This document shows, one piece after another, positions 60,694 to 64,000 of a stretch of 64,000 bases of DNA. Under the pieces are notes generated by a model, which saw only the letters and a program-made list of their open reading frames with translations, did no database searches and had not been told where the DNA came from. The first letter of the stretch is position 1; every line of letters begins with the position of its first letter. Source of the stretch: G963667145 sp963676515 [NCBI: Candidatus Cloacimonadota bacterium] (GTDB taxonomy: Bacteria > Cloacimonadota > Cloacimonadia > G963667145); NCBI GenBank assembly GCA_963676515.1, contig OY781061.1:310001-374000 (forward strand), read 5' to 3'. The position numbers and the translations under genes are program-made.

Positions 60694-62316
60694 ATGAAAG
60701 TTAAAGTTCTTACTGCTAAAGCTGCAGTAGAGATGATTACAGATAAAGCTACTATCGCCACGGGTGGATTCGTAGGTAGTGCCGTACCAGAAGAGTTGAA
60801 TAAAGCTCTCGGTGAAAGATTTGTGAGCGAAGGGAAACCAGAGAATTTAACTCTAGTCTTCGCTGCAGGTCAAGGTGATGGTAAAGATAAAGGGCTCAAT
60901 TATTTAGGTCATGAAGGTCTTTTGAAAAAAGTTATTGGTGGACATTGGGGTTTGATACCTAAAGTGCAAGCTTTGGCATTAGAGAATAAAATCGAAGGGT
61001 ACAATTTACCTCAAGGTGTGATCTCTCATATGTTCCGCGATATCGCTGCCAAAAAACCTGCTACCATTACTCATGTGGGGTTGAAAACTTTTGTAGACCC
61101 TAGACTAGAAGGTGGCAAGGTCAATAGTGTGACCAAAAAAGATATCGTAGAAGTGATAAAGTTAGATGGAAAAGAGTATTTGAAATATAACACTTTCCCC
61201 ATAGATTTTGCTTTCTTGAGAGGTACTTACGCCGATGAGAATGGTAATATTTCCTCAGAACACGAGGCTATCTCAGGAGAGAACTTATCTATAGCTGCCG
61301 CTTGTAAAAACTCTGGTGGCAAAGTAATTGTGCAAGTGAAAGAGATAGTGAAAGTTGGCAAATTGGATCCCAAGCTCGTCAAGATTCCAGGTATTTATGT
61401 AGATTCTGTGGTTGTTTGTGATAACGAAGAGAATCATATGCAAACTTACTTGGAAAGCTTAAATCTCAGCTACTGCCAAAGTCCAGAGTTGGTGAATTGT
61501 GCTGATGTCCCTAATCATCCAGAAAATGTAAATAGTGACGCTTATCAAGACAACCTTGATGGTCAACCGACTGTTAAGCCTATGCCGTTAGATATTAGGA
61601 AGATTATCGCTAGAAGAGCTGCTATGGAGCTGATCCCTGATGCTATCGTAAATCTGGGTATCGGTGTCCCCGAAGGTGTAGCTGCAGTGGCTAGCGAAGA
61701 GGGTCAGGGCGATAAGATGGTGCTTACTGTGGAATCTGGTCCTATAGGCGGAGTGCCTGCAGGTGGACTTAGCTTTGGAGCTTCTGCCCATCCAGAGGCT
61801 ATCTTGGATCAACCTTATCAGTTCGACTTCTATGATGGTGGTGGTTTGGATTTGGCATTCTTGGGACTGGCTCAATGTGACAAAGGTGGCAATATCAATG
61901 TCTCCAAATTTGGTCCAAAAATAGCTGGCTGTGGCGGCTTCATCAACATCACACAAAATGCTAAAAAAGTTGTTTATTGTGGAAGTTTCACCGCTGGAGG
62001 ATTGAAAGTCAAAGCTGATAATGGAAATCTGGTAATCTTGTCTGAGGGTAAAGTGAAAAAGTTCCTCAACAAAGTAGAACAAATCACTTTTAGTGGCGAG
62101 TACGCTTTGGACAAACGGCAACCAATTCTATATATCACGGAGAGAGCTGTCTTCGAGTTGAGTAAAGAAGGTCTAGTATTAACAGAGATAGCTCCCGGGG
62201 TGGACTTGCAAAAAGATGTCTTAGATTTGATAGAGTTCGACCCCATCATCTCTGGTAACCTAAAAAAGATGGATGCTAAAATATTCAAAGATGAGTTAAT
62301 GAATTTGAATATATAA
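60694..62316 (+). CDS. Fused acyl-CoA:carboxylate CoA-transferase (propionate/acetate type)
   Basis: A 540-aa class I CoA-transferase with both subunits in one chain. The alpha half has ATGGFVGSAVPEELN near the start; the beta half has the catalytic glutamate in TVESGPIGGVPAGG and GGGLDLAFLGLAQ. It moves CoA between acetate, propionate or butyrate, fitting final butyrate release or fatty-acid activation. It lies 40 nt after etfA. Confidence 0.92.
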   Translation: MKVKVLTAKAAVEMITDKATIATGGFVGSAVPEELNKALGERFVSEGKPENLTLVFAAGQGDGKDKGLNYLGHEGLLKKVIGGHWGLIPKVQALALENKIEGYNLPQGVISHMFRDIAAKKPATITHVGLKTFVDPRLEGGKVNSVTKKDIVEVIKLDGKEYLKYNTFPIDFAFLRGTYADENGNISSEHEAISGENLSIAAACKNSGGKVIVQVKEIVKVGKLDPKLVKIPGIYVDSVVVCDNEENHMQTYLESLNLSYCQSPELVNCADVPNHPENVNSDAYQDNLDGQPTVKPMPLDIRKIIARRAAMELIPDAIVNLGIGVPEGVAAVASEEGQGDKMVLTVESGPIGGVPAGGLSFGASAHPEAILDQPYQFDFYDGGGLDLAFLGLAQCDKGGNINVSKFGPKIAGCGGFINITQNAKKVVYCGSFTAGGLKVKADNGNLVILSEGKVKKFLNKVEQITFSGEYALDKRQPILYITERAVFELSKEGLVLTEIAPGVDLQKDVLDLIEFDPIISGNLKKMDAKIFKDELMNLNI

Positions 62317-62384
62317 ATTCAGCCGTATGAGCTTTTTAACTAAAGCTTAGATAAATAAAAAAAATAAAAGAAAAGGATGTAAAA

Positions 62385-63704
62385 ATGCAAATTTTAGGAA
62401 TTATTATTTCTTTAGCATTACTGATGTATCTTGCTTATCGAGGCATATCAGTGCTAGTGTTGGCGCCATTGATGGCTATTACTGCTGTTATTTTGAGTGG
62501 TGATGATTTGGGTATTTTCGACGCTTATGGCAACAAATTTATGCCTGCTTTAGCTGGTTATTTAGCTAAATATTTTCCTGTATTTATCACAGGAGCTATC
62601 TTCGGTAAATTGATGGGCGTCTCGGGTGCCGCTGAATCTATTTCTAAGTTTATCTCACTAAAAATCGGCAAAGACAAGGCTATCATAGCTGTTGTCTCAG
62701 CTACCGCTCTTTTGGTTTATGGCGGAGTGTCACTTTTCGTAGTGGTATTTGCTATCTATCCATTTGGTGCTGCTCTTTATAGAGATGGTGGCGTACCGAA
62801 AAGGCTGCTTCCTGCTTCTATCGCCTTGGGAGCTTTCACTTTTGCTATGACCGCACTGCCAGGAACTCCACAATATATCAACACTATGCCTATCCCCTAT
62901 TTTGGTACTGACACTTTTGCGGCCCCATTCTTGGGAATAGCTTGTGCTATTGTCATGTATGGATTGGGAATCTTGTGGTTAACCTATAGAGCCAAAAAAG
63001 CTAACGCAAAAGACGAATTTTATGGCGACCATGAAAACGAAGGTATCGTGGTAAATGCAGAAAAAGTTCCTTCTTTCTTAGCAGCTATCTCACCTATCCT
63101 TCTTGTGTTTGTTATCAACTTGTTTCTTACCAAAGCAGGCATCTTGACAGGTATATGGCCAGTTGTAGTAGCTTTGACTATAGCTATAGTTTACTCTATC
63201 TTCCTCTTCAAACCTTATATCGATGATGTCAAAAAAGAGGTGAATGGCGGTGCTTTAGGTGCTCTCTTGCCTATTATGAATACAGCTTCTGAAGTTGGTT
63301 ATGGTGGAGTTATTAAGTCTTTGGCTGCTTTTGCTATCCTTAAGGCTCTCATCACCTCACTGCCTGGTCCTCCACTTATCTCTGTTGCTGCTTCTACTAC
63401 CGCTTTGGCTGGTATAATAGGCTCTGCTTCTGGTGGTACTGGTATCGCTCTTGAGACTCTTAGTGAGACTTTCAAGCAGATAATGGTAGTCAACTCTATC
63501 CCAGCTGCTGTCGTACATAGGATCATGATCGTAGCTGCAGGTGGCTTGGACACTCTGCCTCATTGCGGTGCTGTGATCACCTTGCTCTCTGTGACTAAAC
63601 TGACACACAGACAATCTTATGCAGACATAGCTATGTGTACTATGGCGATTCCTCTTGTTGCGACTGTTGTCGGTATTATCTTGGCGTCTATGGGTGTTGT
63701 ATAG
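62385..63704 (+). CDS. GntP-family permease
   Basis: A 439-aa inner-membrane protein with 11-12 helices of the GntP/CitMHS group. ITGAIFGKLMGVSGAAESIS, LPGTPQYINT and ALSETF-like segments are family-typical (here LETLSETFKQ). Members carry gluconate or other organic acids; in this operon a short-chain or hydroxy fatty acid such as 3-hydroxybutyrate or butyrate is a reasonable guess. An AAAAGGATG site precedes the ATG. Confidence 0.87.
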   Translation: MQILGIIISLALLMYLAYRGISVLVLAPLMAITAVILSGDDLGIFDAYGNKFMPALAGYLAKYFPVFITGAIFGKLMGVSGAAESISKFISLKIGKDKAIIAVVSATALLVYGGVSLFVVVFAIYPFGAALYRDGGVPKRLLPASIALGAFTFAMTALPGTPQYINTMPIPYFGTDTFAAPFLGIACAIVMYGLGILWLTYRAKKANAKDEFYGDHENEGIVVNAEKVPSFLAAISPILLVFVINLFLTKAGILTGIWPVVVALTIAIVYSIFLFKPYIDDVKKEVNGGALGALLPIMNTASEVGYGGVIKSLAAFAILKALITSLPGPPLISVAASTTALAGIIGSASGGTGIALETLSETFKQIMVVNSIPAAVVHRIMIVAAGGLDTLPHCGAVITLLSVTKLTHRQSYADIAMCTMAIPLVATVVGIILASMGVV

Positions 63705-63719
63705 CTGTTTATAGTTGAG

Positions 63720-63754
63720 AAGACGTGTTCTCTAGTGGGATGCGTCTTTTTTTA
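63720..63754 (+). terminator. Weak terminator after the GntP permease gene
   Basis: AAGACG (63720-63725) pairs with CGTCTT (63743-63748), loop 17 nt, followed by a T run. The short stem makes read-through to the next gene likely. Confidence 0.6.
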
Positions 63755-63845
63755 AAAATTCAAGTTAGTTTCAATAGATAATAAGCAGATTTCAGAGAGC
63801 TTATAGCTTGTTTATTATTTATGTAAGTTTAAAGGAGATTAGATT

Positions 63846-64000
63846 ATGGATATTAGTACTTTTGGTGTAATAGGTGCAGGTCAAATGGGTAACGGTATAG
63901 CTCAAGTGATAGCTAGTCAAGCTGGACTTGATGTAATCATTTGTGATATCAAAGATGAATTTTTGGCTAAGGGAATGGCTACGATAGACAAGAATTTGAG
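63846..64000 (+). CDS. hbd: 3-hydroxybutyryl-CoA dehydrogenase, 5' end only
   Basis: The first 51 codons before the window edge. [20 protein letters not shown] is the Rossmann NAD-binding start of the HAD family, followed by [20 protein letters not shown] precedes the ATG by 9 nt. These enzymes act on (S)-3-hydroxybutyryl-CoA, completing the C4 pathway with thiolase and Bcd. Confidence 0.9.
   Translation, partial: MDISTFGVIGAGQMGNGIAQVIASQAGLDVIICDIKDEFLAKGMATIDKNL

Noticed and set aside
1-64000. tRNA or rRNA genes
   Set aside because: Looked for cloverleaf ends and GTTCGA-type T-loops in the gaps; none found by eye. A dedicated tRNA search would be decisive.

Overview
The window reads as a chromosome segment of a low-GC, Gram-negative, anaerobic fermenting bacterium. 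The outer membrane is implied by KdsB (Kdo activation), a FadL/OmpP1-type porin and two LysM lytic-transglycosylase lipoproteins. Anaerobic metabolism is implied by a two-subunit Fe-S fumarase, a Bcd/EtfBA butyryl-CoA module and an agmatine deiminase pathway. The YfhO-like, ORF6N and RNase HIII genes suggest the FCB super-group (for example a Cloacimonadota-like lineage), but no rRNA is present and the placement is inference only.

Layout. 1-16,357 is a dense minus-strand housekeeping block: a truncated YfhO-like membrane protein; yggS, a small acidic protein and the fumarase pair; mnmA, kdsB and miaB; a fold-type II PLP enzyme; a DMT transporter, rnhC and a CTP protease; tmk, frr, pyrH, tsf and rpsB; rpsI and rplM. 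Many genes are joined by ATGA stop/start overlaps.

16,358-25,850 is an accessory zone between housekeeping operons. It holds a restriction-modification enzyme of the ISP/IIG kind whose specificity domain is a separate ORF. The two parts are pushed apart by a DUF5677-type gene and 2.3 copies of a 125-bp repeat, with a 9-bp direct repeat at both edges. Next come a winged-helix regulator with its membrane partner and two long inverted-repeat elements. Last is an island with an ORF6N gene, a frameshifted SAM-methyltransferase-like gene and a DUF1848 cysteine-motif protein. This island lies between the true uvrC 3' end and a second, about 92% identical copy of the uvrC 3' end.

25,847-43,909 returns to minus-strand core genes: uvrC, murJ, two mltD-like paralogues, a 2-hydroxyacid dehydrogenase, nnr, upp, a radical SAM gene, rnc, the fatty-acid cluster (fabF, acpP, fabG, fabD, fabH, plsX, rpmF) and a FadL-type porin.

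44,121-54,864 is amino-acid and polyamine metabolism: a NifX-like protein, a sodium:solute symporter, an Lrp regulator, the agmatine operon (putrescine carbamoyltransferase, agmatine deiminase, APC antiporter), a CDF metal transporter, threonine synthase, an Asp/Glu racemase and a dicarboxylate/amino-acid symporter. A 21-nt motif is shared upstream of the agmatine operon and the symporter.

55,091-64,000 is a C4 acyl-CoA locus. A TetR repressor is divergent from a plus-strand run of thiolase, MaoC-type hydratase, acyl-CoA dehydrogenase, etfB, etfA, a fused CoA-transferase, a GntP-type permease and the start of 3-hydroxybutyryl-CoA dehydrogenase. A TetR-like palindrome overlaps the promoter.
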